Shown here in pieces: positions 14,697 to 25,597 of a stretch of 64,000 nucleotides of DNA (the first letter of the stretch is position 1; the number at the start of each line of letters is the position of its first letter). The stretch is from Moniliella sp. 'wahieum'. Its lineage: Eukaryota; Basidiomycota; Moniliellomycetes; Moniliellales; Moniliellaceae. The notes beneath the pieces were generated by a model that was not told where the DNA came from, did no database searches, and worked only from the letters and a program-made list of their open reading frames with translations. The DNA is taken from positions 124,001-188,000 of the forward strand of contig RSEE01000097.1 in NCBI GenBank assembly GCA_003971905.1. The letters run 5' to 3'. The position numbers were made by a program, and so were the translations under genes.

Positions 14697-15266
14697 ATGC
14701 CAACTCCTGCTTCCCCTACCACGCCTCTGCCGAGGGAGACAGCCACAAGCGACGATGACCTATCGGGAGACGACACGTCAAGCACAACCTTCGCCACCGA
14801 GGATGGCGTAACCAGCACGAAGAGACCATCCAGCTCAACAGCTCACCGCCAAAGTAATGGCACCATTTCCGACAATCTGCTCTCTGCCCGCGCTCTCCTG
14901 TCCAGGCAAGGCACCGCTCAAGCGCAAGCATGTTTCGGTCGAGCTCAAACGCTACGTGGCCCAGTTGGTGGTGGAAAACCACGTGGAGCGCGGCAGGCTT
15001 GTGACAAAGGACATTTCCTTGGCCACCATCAACCGAGCCGTCCGCTCATTTACCTTGACGGGAGCCGTGCCAGCCCAAGCCCACGCCAGCGGGCGCCCGA
15101 CCATCCTGACAACAGACGTGCAGGAAACCCTTAGGGCATGCCAAGACTTGTCTATGAAGAGCTCCAGTCGGCCGTCAAGGCTAAACACAACCTGTCGGTT
15201 AGCAAGTCCACCTCCAGCGTTGGCTTTCCAAGCAACGGAGAGTCCAAGCCCCCGGGCCTCGAGTAA
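14697..15266 (+). CDS. Transposase-type helix-turn-helix protein (Tc1/IS630-like N-terminus)
   Basis: About 170 residues. The ATG at 14697 opens a Ser/Thr-rich acidic N-terminus, then a 52-nt intron (14854-14905, GTAATG..TCCAG, phase 1) joins to LKRKHVSVELKRYVAQLVV. The next part reads as a paired-type HTH region: a first helix set ending NRAVRSFTLTGAV, a GRPTILT linker like the GRPRKLT seen in Tc1/mariner and IS630 transposases, and a second set LVYEELQSAVKAKHNLSVSKST. One base is missing near 15145. The protein stops at 15266, so no DDE catalytic domain follows. It may be a domesticated DNA-binding remnant or a truncated transposon. Terminal inverted repeats were not seen. Confidence 0.4.
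14854..14905 (+). other. Short intron in HTH gene
   Basis: 52-nt GT..AG intron that restores a single frame across two otherwise offset coding segments. Confidence 0.55.
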
Positions 15267-16768
15267 CAACGAGAGTCGCATACCTGCACCCAACGCCGCA
15301 CTCCTATTACTGGAGACTCGCGCATGGCTCACAGTAGTAGGGGTAACCCCTCCGCCTCTTCTCGCAACATCGGCCAGGGTCGTCCTCCTATTCTTCAACC
15401 AACTCATCGTCGCTACTGCCATCCTTGCAACCCTTTTTGAGACGCGTGGAGATCCCACAAGGCTGCTCAACCCAGATGCTGATTCCGATCATCGACGGCA
15501 CAGCGTACCTCTCCCACCAATCTACTCGGCGGCCAACACTACGACGGCTCTCCCATCGCTGGTGCCACCTGCTCTATGGAGACCTCACCCCCACCCCACT
15601 GGCAAAAAGTTCCCTCCAACCGGCGCCTCTTCACGGGACGAAGGAAGACTTCTTTCCTCCTCTCCCTCTTCATTGCCGCATCACCATCATCATCTCCCTC
15701 CGACCCGACTGCCACCCATGAACCAAATCGAAATCGAACCCACCACCAACAGTCCTGTGACGCAGCACAGTTCGAAGTTCGTCTTTCCCGGCCCGGGCCC
15801 TTCATCCTCTCACCATCCACACCTTACTCAGCACCGCTTTAGTCTTGTTCATTCGTCTACGCTGCCTGTCTTCGACCCGATCCCCCACCTGGAGCTGGGT
15901 TGTGATCAATTCAATTATATCCTAGTTGCACACCCATCCACAATCCATAGTCCAACCATCTCCCTGAGAGCTTTATTGCCAACACGTAGTACTTAGTACT
16001 CATTCCACCTCTTCACGATGGAGTATGTGACGTGTGACGTGAACGCTGAGCCTGAGCGCTCTGAGCCTGAAAGATAGACGCTGAGCCGCTGAGGTGTTCA
16101 GCGTTCAGTTCAATAACACTTGAGATCTCTGAGATCTGAGATGAGATCGTTGAGCATGCCTCAACACGTGGAGGCAAAAAGCGGGCAGGTGGACGGAGGG
16201 ATGGCTATAGTTAGTGCGTGCCACATCCGCATCTCGAACCCCAGCCTCGTCCCCACCAGGCACCCAGCCCACGCTGAGCCGCATCCGCCATCGCAACCGC
16301 GCCGTCTCTGCGTTGGGCCGATCCGGCCGGATTGGAATCTGATTGTGTTTGGTTGGCCACGAAATAGCACACAAAAGCAACGCGCCACACAAGTCGGAAC
16401 CGATGATGCCGATGATGTCGCTACATAGGAATAAGCATATGACGTGCCGCAGCCTTAACCCGATAGAGGCCGGGAACCAGTAAGGCTTGGAGCTTGACTC
16501 GAGAGCTTGAGTAGTCGTAGAGAAGTAGTAGCTGGTAAATGATGTTCACCCCACACGCCCCCCTCTCCACCGGCTCTTGCCTCTCCTCCATTTCCCCCAC
16601 CCCCAATCCTCCCCTTCTCAGCATCTTCCTCAGCATCCCCCTTCCTCAGCATCCCCCTTCCTCAGCATCTCCCCGCCCAGAGCCGATCGGTGCTACGCTT
16701 CAACCTCAACCAACCTCTAGCACACCGACCCCTCAATACCCTCTCGTCCCATCCTACATTTCCACACA
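15267..16768. other. Intergenic, upstream of NMNAT
   Basis: Low-complexity CT-rich and Ser/Pro-coding frames without family similarity. GTGACGTGTGACGTGAACG near 16025, several GAGATCTGAGATGAGATC repeats near 16120-16150 and TTCAGCGTTCAGTTCAA near 16098 may be regulatory. A three-copy repeat lies at 16624-16672. Confidence 0.4.
16624..16672. repeat. Three-copy tandem repeat (about 16 bp unit)
   Basis: Three adjacent copies of a unit close to CCTCAGCATCCCCCTT, the last diverged, in the leader before the NMNAT start. Confidence 0.8.
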
Positions 16769-18148
16769 ATGGTGGTCACCTCCCCTCCTTCACTTGGTCG
16801 GCCCATGTCGCTCATTGCCCCGCTTAGCGTTGACTCGTACCATCTCGACAGTCCGCCTTTCTTTGGCTCCGCTGTTGGCTCCAATGGGATCAAGCACCGA
16901 GACTGGTCTTCAGAGTCTTCCTCGTCCACCTCCGCATTATCCTCTAGGCCAGGCACGGGCTCCGTGGGCTCCCCGCCGGCCACGCTACCCCCCTTGGATG
17001 ATGGCCTTGACTCTACCTCTGCTGAATCGCCCTCCCAATCACCTACCTCACCCCCCACCAGCTCCGGAGGGGGCGATCATGATGTGATCCCTCTAGATCT
17101 GGACGATGCCGCTACCAACTTGGGCAGTCTACCAGCCTGTTGGGGAGGAAATAAGGAGCGACCCTTGTTATCCTCTTTCGATAACGATGTGCAAATAAGG
17201 GGAGAAGATGGGTCGGGGCCTAAGGACGAATCCATATCTACTTCCCTCCCCACCCTACCTGTCCCGTACCGATTCAGGCCCAAAGTATGGCAGAGTACCA
17301 GTTCCCTACGCATCGGTTGCCCCAGCGCATGCACGACGAAACCAAGACTCCCCTCGTGATCGTTGCTTGCGGATCCTTTTCTCCGCCCACGTACCTCCAC
17401 CTCCGCATTTTTGAGATGGCCAAAGATGCCATCCTTGAATCGGGACAGTACGAGCTGCTGGGGGGTACTACTCGCCCGTATCGGATTTGTACAAAAAGCC
17501 CGGCCTGGCACCCTCCACACATCGCGTGCGGATGTGCGAGTTGGCAGTGGAAAAGACTTCGACGTGGCTCATGGTGGACGCATGGGAATCACTGCAAGAC
17601 GAGTATCAGCGGACTTCGGTGGTGTTGGATCATTTTGACGAATGCCTTAACCAAGGCCCTCAGGGTGGCGTGGCCCTTCGCAATGGAAAGCGAAAGCCTG
17701 TGCGCATCATGCTGTTGGCGGGTGGTGACCTGATTCAGAGTATGGGCGAGCCTGGTGTCTGGGCCGAGGCGGACGTGCGTCACATTCTGGGTCGGTTCGG
17801 ATGCCTCATTGTGGAGCGAACAGGGGCCGATGTGTCGTCCTTTCTTTTGTCCCACGACCTGCTTTGGGCTGAGCGACGACACTTGCTCGTCATCAAGCAG
17901 ACTATTGTGCGTGCCCCCCCCTTCCTAGCGAGCTACAGCGCACTGCGACGGTCTTCGTGACTTGCACCCACTGACACGTTTCGGGAATGCACTCTCGACG
18001 CCAACAGTACAATGACATTTCGTCAAGGTGCGTCTGTTTATCAAAAGGAACATGAGTGTCAAGTACCTCCTTCCCAACTCGGTCATCAGCTACATCAACC
18101 AACATCGACTTTATCGCTTGCCTCAGCCACAGCCTCAATCCGAGTAGG
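16769..18148 (+). CDS. NMA1: Nicotinamide/nicotinate mononucleotide adenylyltransferase
   Basis: Joins ATP with NMN or NaMN to make NAD or its deamido form; the common last step of de novo and salvage NAD synthesis, usually nuclear in fungi. The nucleotidyltransferase signature VACGSFSPPTYLHLR is at about 17360-17405, followed by the conserved LAPSTHRVRMCELA, TSTWLMVDAWESLQ, GGDLIQSMGEPGVWA and CLIVERTGADV blocks. An intron at 17907-18007 (GTGCGT..CAACAG) joins VIKQTI to YNDISS; the final exon carries MSVKYLLPNSVISYINQHRLY. A long Ser/Pro-rich N-terminus from the ATG at 16769 resembles the N-terminal extension of yeast Nma1, but it is in another frame; a one-base deletion near 17270-17285 would join them. 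If not, translation starts at the ATG at 17287. Other likely deletions: near 17468 and 18026. Confidence 0.93.
17907..18007 (+). other. NMNAT intron
   Basis: 101-nt intron GTGCGT..CAACAG, phase 0, placed between two conserved blocks of the family. Confidence 0.75.
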
Positions 18149-18530
18149 GGCCCACTTGCTTGTCCCCCGTCCTCAACTGGACTAGAGGTTGGGGCGTATT
18201 ATGCGTTAAGTTAAACGTGATCGCTGTTTGCTTGTGCCTTTTCTGTATTAGGCTTTCTCCGTAACTCGCCAATCGATATCCCTTCCTGAAGGGTCCTTTT
18301 TTACTGGGCAGGATCCTTCTTCCTTATTGGCAGGGTAATGGTTGTATCTGCTTCTGCTTGCATAGCACAATAGAAGCTCAGGGCTTGCGCCCGCGTGTGC
18401 GTGTGCTTACGTAACCAACGCGCCTTTGGCATAGCAACACGATGACCTCAATGCATCCGATCCACTTTAACGCCCACGCATTTTGCTTCGCCGCACACAG
18501 CCTTCCGTATTTATCCACCTCGCACCCGCC
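18149..18530. other. Intergenic, NMNAT to MSH1
   Basis: NMNAT 3' region and MSH1 promoter. No gene seen. Confidence 0.45.
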
Positions 18531-21500
18531 ATGTCCCGCATGGGCGCGCGGGCATCGCCACTCGCCCCACGCTGCATGCACTGCCCTCGTGCTCATGGCG
18601 CCTTCTTTCCACCCACCTCTGCGCCCAAAGAGGAGCAGGAGACGGAGGAGCACATCGGCCGTTCAACCAGAAAGTGGCAAGGCACCAGTACCCTCTCTAC
18701 GTCAGACAATGGACCTGTCCTGCTGCGCTCTGGCCAGTACGCGAAGAGCGTTTCACATTTCTCCCACACTATCCGTCCCCCCCTCGGATCCATTGTACCG
18801 GAACCTTCCTGAACAAGAACACGAGCAGCACCAGGCATTGGGATCTTCCATCGGACGGAAGGCCGACCAGACCAGATCGGAGAACGGCGAATCAGGGACT
18901 TCAGAGCCCATCTCACCTGCCGACACCGTTGCACACTAACTGGTGGGACTGTTCCTGCACCGCCAGAGGACGGGACTGCCTCAACCCAGTCCCCCCGCCT
19001 CTCCCCCTTTCGAATGAGGATGCTGAACCCACAAAGCCGGGACGACGACGGGGTCGGCCACGCAAGCTAAGTGCCCTGAACCTACTTCCGTCCCGAGTTC
19101 ATATCTTGAATCGGAACTGGGTGCGAGGACGCGCACTGAGCTCGACCCGAGCCTGGCATGGGCAAAGCCGCAAAGCACGTCGATCTCGGTCGGATGCCGA
19201 GAGCATGTCGGCCCAACGGGCTAGTGCTAAGAAGGAGGCGAAACCTGATAAGGAAGAAGATGAGGAAGATATGCTGGTGATTCGGATCCCCAAACGCAAG
19301 CGCAAGACAAAGAAGTCCAAAGCCGACCAACACCAAGAAGTTGTGGTACTGGAAGATCTGCCAACGACCGCACAGGGTTCTATGGGTCCCTTGCCTCCGC
19401 TCAACCTCAAAGGACGGCCCCTTTCGCCTGAACAGGCCGAACGAGGGCATGGGCCGCATCGTTGCTGCCCAAAGAGCTGTGGGCGCTAGAGAATGCACCC
19501 AAAGAAGGATGGACGCCTCTGGTCCAGGAGTTTTTGTCCAACATGGTAGCCCATCCTGGTTGTCTCCTTTTGACCCGCGTGGGCAGTTTCTATGAAACGT
19601 ATGACACAGGCTCAGGAACTCTCTCGCTTGACTGGACTTCGGTGCGCTATGATGACGTGGCGCGGGCGCAAGGTGGAAATGGCCGGGTTTCCCTGTCTGC
19701 AGCTTCCCAAATTCGTTGACATTCTCGTTCGCTCTCATGGCCGCATCATTGCCCTGTGCGACGAGTTTATCCTTTCACCTACCCCCGAGTCCAAGCAAGA
19801 TGGAAAGGCAAGTCGGGCTCGAAGTCCAACAAAAAATCGGACTTGACCGGCCTGGCTCAGATGCGCAAGCCTCTCGCGTCTGTGAGGGAGCCTAGCCGGC
19901 TCAAGGCCGACGACACCCTGTTGCGTAGGGTGACCGAGATCATCAGCCCCGGCACATTGGTAGATGATTCGTTAGTGGATCCCTATGCCAATAACTTTCT
20001 TTTGGCCATCTCGGCTGCTCCTTCCCCCTCGTCCAACGCATCGGGCACCACTACGTCCACATATGGACTTGCCTGGCTGGACCTCGGCACGTCAACATTT
20101 TCCTCGACCATATGCCCCGATGCTGAAACGCTCCGGGACGAAGTGGCTCGGATCTCACCTAGGGAAATCGTGTTACCCGATGGCGTCTTTGGCACACCGG
20201 TACGCCCTCCTGCGCCTTCCCCTGGCCCCTTGGATGCAAATGGGTGGCCCACGTTCCCTCGCGCCGAGCAAGGGGCATACGGGCAAGAGCTACCGTACCG
20301 ACGGTTCGATCATCCCATTTGGGAAGTGGTTGGGGAGAGCAGGATCACATTTGTGTCTTCGGCCGTTGCACCGGATCCGGTACCGTCCTCGGCTACCACG
20401 GGACCCTCGGCGGAGGAAGTGGATGCGATTGGTCGGTTGAAAAGCTTTTTGAGCCGTCGCTTTCTCTATCGCCCCGATGGTATGGGACGCATTTACCGCC
20501 CCGACCAGCACCTGTCGGAGAACCAGCAAGACGTGTTTTCTTACTTGGCCGTCCCAGCTGCACAGCGCCAACATAGCGATATGCGGATTGATGCCATACG
20601 CTCGCTGCGCTCGAGGTACGTCGGGTGGGGCGGGGGCCGCAGGAACATGCCAAGTCGGCAGCGTCCAACGCCACCGACGGTTCTGCGTTTCGTCCCGGTT
20701 CGGCCCCGCTACAACCGAGCGTGATCTTGCCTGCTGGATCGGGCAACGTCGGCAGCGTCGGCAGCTTGCTCCATGCCGTTCGTCGTACCATCACGCGCGG
20801 TGGGGCTCGTTTGCTCGAGCGCTGGCTCATCGCCCCGTCTACTAACGTGGATGAGATTCAGCAGCGACACGAGACGGTCGCCTTTTTTTTGCGCCATGCG
20901 TTTCTCAGTGCCGATCTGCGCTTGCTCTTCAAGGCCAGCACAGACCGTTCCGATTCGACACGGAACGGTCCAAGTCGACCTGGGCCGGTACGGACGGCCT
21001 TGATCCGACGGACGGGGTGACACTGGACCGCACCGATGGTGGTGCGGATCCTATCCGGGCCATGATCAAGTCGCGCATGGCCAACTCGACGCCCGAGACG
21101 TTGAGCCACGTTCTTCGGTTTCTTCAGTTGGTAGAGGATATTCGGTCGGCCATCTTGCTCGCCTTCCCGCAGGCCAAGCGCCTGTTGGATGATGCGACTT
21201 ACTCTCCCATCGATCCTAACCAGTCTACCGACGTTGATTTGGCCCTTGGCCTGGTGCGCGCATTGGATCCCTTGCCGCACATTTCCTCATTGCTAGCAGA
21301 CGCGCTCGTTTCCACGTCCCAGTCCCAGGAACCTGAGGAAACTGCCGAGACGACAGCGACCCCTCCCCTGGAGGCAGAGGAGAATGGCTCGGACGCAGAG
21401 GAGGAGGCGGGTAACGCGAAAGATAAACTAGCTCCAGGAGCTGGTATCCCACCCATTGTGCTTCAGCTACGACCCGAGTACGTGCCTGTCTGGTAATTTC

Positions 21501-22997
21501 CCCTGCCACAGCACGTTGTGACTGAGTACTTAGTACTGACTGTTGACTGACCGTTCTGCTACTGCGACTGCGGCTGCGAAATGCAGGACCTTCTCGAACT
21601 TGCTGCCCTCGCCGAAGAGTACAATCAACTGCGAGCCAAGGCGATCCGAATGGAAGGTGCGTTGCGTCGGCGCCTGCCCGATTCGGATCGACGACGCTTG
21701 GCACTTCGTTCGGTCCCTGGTCGAGGCCCGATCGTATGGTTGGAACGCTTGACCCCAACGACGGTCGCCGCCCTCGGTGTGAACCAACCCACGGGTTCGA
21801 ATTCGGATGCGGGTTGGGACACGGAAGCCGAAGCGGACGTCGATGTGACCTGGTCGACCGAGCCCGTCCACTTTTCCTCGCGGAACGTGACCGGTCTGCG
21901 CTCAGGTTCCGGAACGTTTATGCCCTGGACCAACTTGGCTGCCGATCTGGCTGCGGTGCGGGATACCATTCGGTCGCCGAAGAGGACATCCTGGCTACGT
22001 TGGCCGAGCAAGTGTGGGATGAGATGCCCGTGGTGCGGGCCAACACTGAGGCGATGGACCGCTTGGATGTGTTGCTGTCATTTGCCGCGTTGGCGTCCGA
22101 ACGTGCCTTGGTCCGGCCCGAGGTGTATGCGCCGACGCCCGAGACAGGCGAGGGGACAAGACGGCGGTAGCGGAACTGGATGTGCGCGGGGTGCGCCACT
22201 TGGTGGTGGAAACGGCGCTGGAAGGTAGTGGCCGCACGTTTACTCCGAACGACGTTGTGCTCACTGGGCCAGTTCGGGCCGGGGTGATTACCGGGCCCAA
22301 CATGGGCGGCAAATCGACGGTGTTGCGAGCGGTGGCACATGCGGTCCTCTTGGCCCAGGCGGGATCGTATGTGCCCGCGACGTTTGCGCGGGTGGGGGTG
22401 GTAGATGGACTTTATGCGCGCGTGGGCGCACGCGACGCACTCTGGAACGATCAGTCAACGTTTATGCTCGAGATGCTTGAGACGGCTCACTTTCTCACCC
22501 ATGCCACCCGCCACAGCTTGGTCATCGCCGATGAGATTGGCCGTGGCACCGCCGCCGAGACTGGCGTGGCAATTGCGCATGCCACCTTGGCCCATTTGAC
22601 CCACATCATTGGCGCTCGTACCCTGTTCGCCACCCACTTTCATCCGATTGTCGCCCTGCTGGGGTACCCGGACTTATTGACCACCACCACCTCCTCCTCT
22701 TCCTCCTCCTCCTTCTCTCCTTCTGCTGATAACGAGGACAACGCGTCGTCACCGTCCGTGCCGCCGTACCCGCCTGGTTGGCCACCAACGCTCCAACTCA
22801 AGAGCCCGACCCAACAGTGACGTTCTGGTACACAGATGCCCACGCGACTTCGACCGGCGTGCTGTTTGACCATCGGCTCCGCCCGGGGGTCAACACCCAG
22901 TCGTACGGTCTTGCGGTGGCTCGCTTGGGGCGTACCCACAAAGGTGGTGCAGCAGGCAGAACAGACGCTCGAGGCACTGATGCAGCGCGTCTCGTGA
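18531..22997 (+). CDS. MSH1: Mitochondrial DNA mismatch repair ATPase MSH1 (MutS homolog)
   Basis: MutS family protein that maintains mitochondrial DNA. The ATG at 18531 opens a basic, Ser-rich, probably mitochondrial leader followed by a Lys/Arg/Glu-rich low-complexity stretch. MutS domain I is clear (LLTRVGSFYETY at about 19565, then MAGFPCLQLPKFVDILV). The connector and core lever include GSLLHAVRRTITRGGARLLERWL. The ATPase has Walker A GPNMGGKST (22293-22319), Walker B VIADEIGRGT (22521 on) and the conserved ATHF. The C-terminus ends LMQRVS with stop at 22995-22997. A Thr/Ser run encoded by CCT/TCC repeats (about 22680-22715) interrupts the region after the ATPase. An intron is likely at about 21478-21586. 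Many frame changes (near 19460, 19600, 19790, 20610, 21010, 21960, 22165, 22790) fit single-base assembly errors. Assignment to MSH1, not MSH2-6, rests on the domain I sequence and leader. Confidence 0.9.
21478..21586 (+). other. Probable MSH1 intron
   Basis: GTACGTG donor and ATGCAG acceptor bracket a non-coding stretch between LQLRPE and DLLELAALAEEYNQL. The exact joint does not keep phase, so one nearby base may be missing. Confidence 0.5.
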
Positions 22998-23340
22998 CTG
23001 CTCCTCCTGTGACTGCTCTCATGGTTGTACCCGTTCGTGACTGCTGGCGTCGCTCCCCTCTTGCGAGGGCTCCTCTCGTGACTGTTTCCCTCGCTCCATC
23101 CAAATGTCTTTTCCGTTCACCCGAACAAGACGAAACCCCCCTCTTTTTTCCCCTCCTGTATTCCCATTGTGTTCCTTCTGCCTCGCTCCCTCATTCCCCA
23201 CATCCCCCCTCTGCCCCCCCAAAAGCATACCCCCGTATCTAACCACACTAACTACACTTGGCATGCCAGCGCTGTCCAGTCAGAAACCAGTGAACCACTG
23301 ACAGGAGGAAGAGAACGCTATGATGGGGGCAAACGTGATC
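22998..23340. other. Convergent 3' region MSH1/UTP18
   Basis: Shared 3' flanks of two converging genes. GTGACTGCT-type units recur four times near 22993-23085. No gene seen. Confidence 0.5.
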
Positions 23341-25333
23341 TTAATCATAATGTGCCAGACGGTAGACCAACACTTTACCCCTCGAGTTGCTCACTGCCAG
23401 CCCGCATCCGGTCGGATCAAAGTCGACGCTGGAGATATGGGCCAGGGGCGTGTTGGCAGTAGGCTAATTGGCAAAGACAGAGCCCGACTGGGCGTGGAGG
23501 ATGCGCAAAGCGTCCCGTTTGGGTCGGCTGGCCATCGCCATCATCTCACTTTGTGGGTGCCAGGCCAAGGCGGTGATGGCGGTGGCAAGGTTGTTGAGGG
23601 TGGTGCGGGGCTGGATGGTACGTACGGTAGCGAGTTGGCCAGCAGCCACGGCGGCCGCCTGCGCTTCAGCCGACAAGAAGCTTCCTCCTCCGTCCGACAA
23701 GCCTGCCAAGCACGCCATATCGTACAGCGACACAATCCCATTGCTCGCGCCTACCGCTATCGTCGTACCGTCCGGCGAGACCGAGAGACTATTGGGACGG
23801 AACAGGTCCGTATCCGTCGCTCGCACTGTCGATGTGAGCATCCTCGTATCCCACACGCCTACCTCGCCCGAACTCATGAGCGATAAGAGACGCGGCGCCG
23901 GACGTGACGTCCCATGCCATGCCGGCTACCGGACCAGGCGCCTGCAGCGTAGCGACCACCGACGCCGACCCGGCGCCCGACCGCCCCCAATCCAACAAAC
24001 TCATCTCGCCTTGTCGCCCGCGAATCGCAACCAAGGTATCTTTTCCGCCCCTGGCCTGCATGGACGGCGGCATGGGCCATGCGTAGGCAAGCGAGCGCGG
24101 CTCGTCGTCGGTGCGTGTACTTGCGTTGGACAAGCGCCAAGGGGTGGAGTGAACGATTTTTTGGCTGGCCAAGTCCCATGCATACAAGAACGGTCGGTCT
24201 CCCGATAAGAGCGCACTCGCATTCGTCCCGACCGTAGCCCATGCGACGGTGCGGATAGGCAAGTGGGGTACATGCGCTTGCATAACCAGTTGCCCGCCTG
24301 GGTCCCGCTGGGCGGCCGAGGCAGATGCCGAGGCCGAGCGCGCCAGCGAAGGAAGTGACCATAGCCGCACACGTCGGTCCCGCGAGCCCGTCGCAAGTAA
24401 TGGTGCCCCGCCCGTAGGAGCAGGGTAGAATTGCATGGCGTCAATCGCTGATCGTTGGGCCTCTTCCATGTTTGCCGTCACATCGCGCACACGGGTCACG
24501 ACGAGTTGGTGGGCAGGCAAGGGAGGTTGCTTGCCCCGCCCGCCCGTGCCCGGCCGAGGAGAGCAAAGGCCGGTCACTAGCCAAGAGGGCCGACAGGGAC
24601 GAGGATGCAGCTGCACCCGCACTGCCCATCTCGTCGTCGGTCGGGGGACGACGGAACATGCGCGCGGCCCATGGTGGCGCAGGCGTCGTACGCGCATGCA
24701 ACGCACGCAACCGTCTCGCGTACTCTTCCCCGTCCGCCGAGGTTTCCTCTGGGTACAGCCGCAGTTTCTTCAGACGTCCCGTCCCTGATGCGCCTCCATC
24801 TGCGGTGCGGGCTAATGGCCCGGCGAGCGGAACGGTCAGCCGCTCGTCGTCCGGATCCACCCAGGCTGGCCGACGGTCAATCTGCTCTTTCTCCTTGGCT
24901 TCCTCATCGTCGCTGGCAGGGTCAGCGTGCTCGCTTGCCTCGTATTCCGTCTCGGACTCGGGATCGGTCGTGCCCGATCGGTGGTACGCGGTCTGGCTGT
25001 CGTCATCATCATCGTCGTCGTCGTCATCGTCCTGATCGCTGCTGTCGGTGGCGCTGTGGCGGTCGGCGCCGCCGTCAAGGACAAAGAGCTGGTCGTCGGG
25101 CAGCGGGACGGGGGCCGCGTCGTGGGTGGCAACGGAGCGGGAGCGGGTGGTGAGGGAAGTGGAGCCAAAGAGGGACGCTTCGAGCGCCGCCTGGCTCGCC
25201 ACCTCCTCGGCCGTCAAGGGCTCCCGGGCGCGTTTGGGGGGGCAGGGTGGGCTGGATGGCGCTCTAACTGATTTTTTCCCACTATAATTAGAGTAGTCTG
25301 GGGGAGGAGGCTGCACCCTTTCCCCTCGCCCAT
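23341..25333 (-). CDS. UTP18: U3 snoRNP-associated WD40 protein UTP18
   Basis: Component of the small-subunit processome, needed for 18S rRNA maturation in the nucleolus. Read on the minus strand: an acidic N-terminus with an Asp run (about 24995-25035), the UTP18 signature RRPAWVDPDDERLTVPLAG, then KKLRLYPEETSADGEEYARR and a WD40 propeller (ATGSRDRRVRLWSL, FLYAWDL, GEVGVWDTRML, VGASNGIVSLYDM, TAITALAWHPQSEMMAMAS, DALRILHAQSGSVFAN). There an in-frame TAG (plus 23464-23466) stands where fungal homologs have Trp; beyond it the same frame continues with HISSVDFDPTG and GKVLVYRL to a TAA at 23341, exactly the expected C-terminus. Frame changes near 24520 and 23880 look like missing bases. The start is unresolved: the ATG at 25333 is offered, probably followed by a roughly 50-nt intron ending AATCAG near 25269. 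Confidence 0.88.
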
Positions 25334-25597
25334 TTGCACCGAGGGCAGGGAGCACGTGCCTGGGGGTTGAACGTTCAAGTCTGGAAGCTTGATCTGAGAC
25401 GGGGCATGTGTGACAGGCGGCATCACATGTGACACATGCGGTCGCCAGCAAGCAGCGGCGCCCGGCTGGCTGCTCCACTCCAACACACACTGGGCCTGTG
25501 CGGGCGGGCGGGCGCGCGGGCGGGGCAAGGCAGCGGTGTGGGTGGTGGGCACGGGGGCAGCGCGCGGGCGGGCGGCGTGTGAGCCTTACCGCTGAGC
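25334..25597. promoter_or_regulatory. Divergent promoter UTP18 / coiled-coil gene
   Basis: A 264-bp head-to-head interval. It holds a perfect 12-bp palindrome TTGAACGTTCAA (about 25367-25378) and GCATCACATGTGACACATGC near 25420, both candidate factor sites. Confidence 0.45.
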
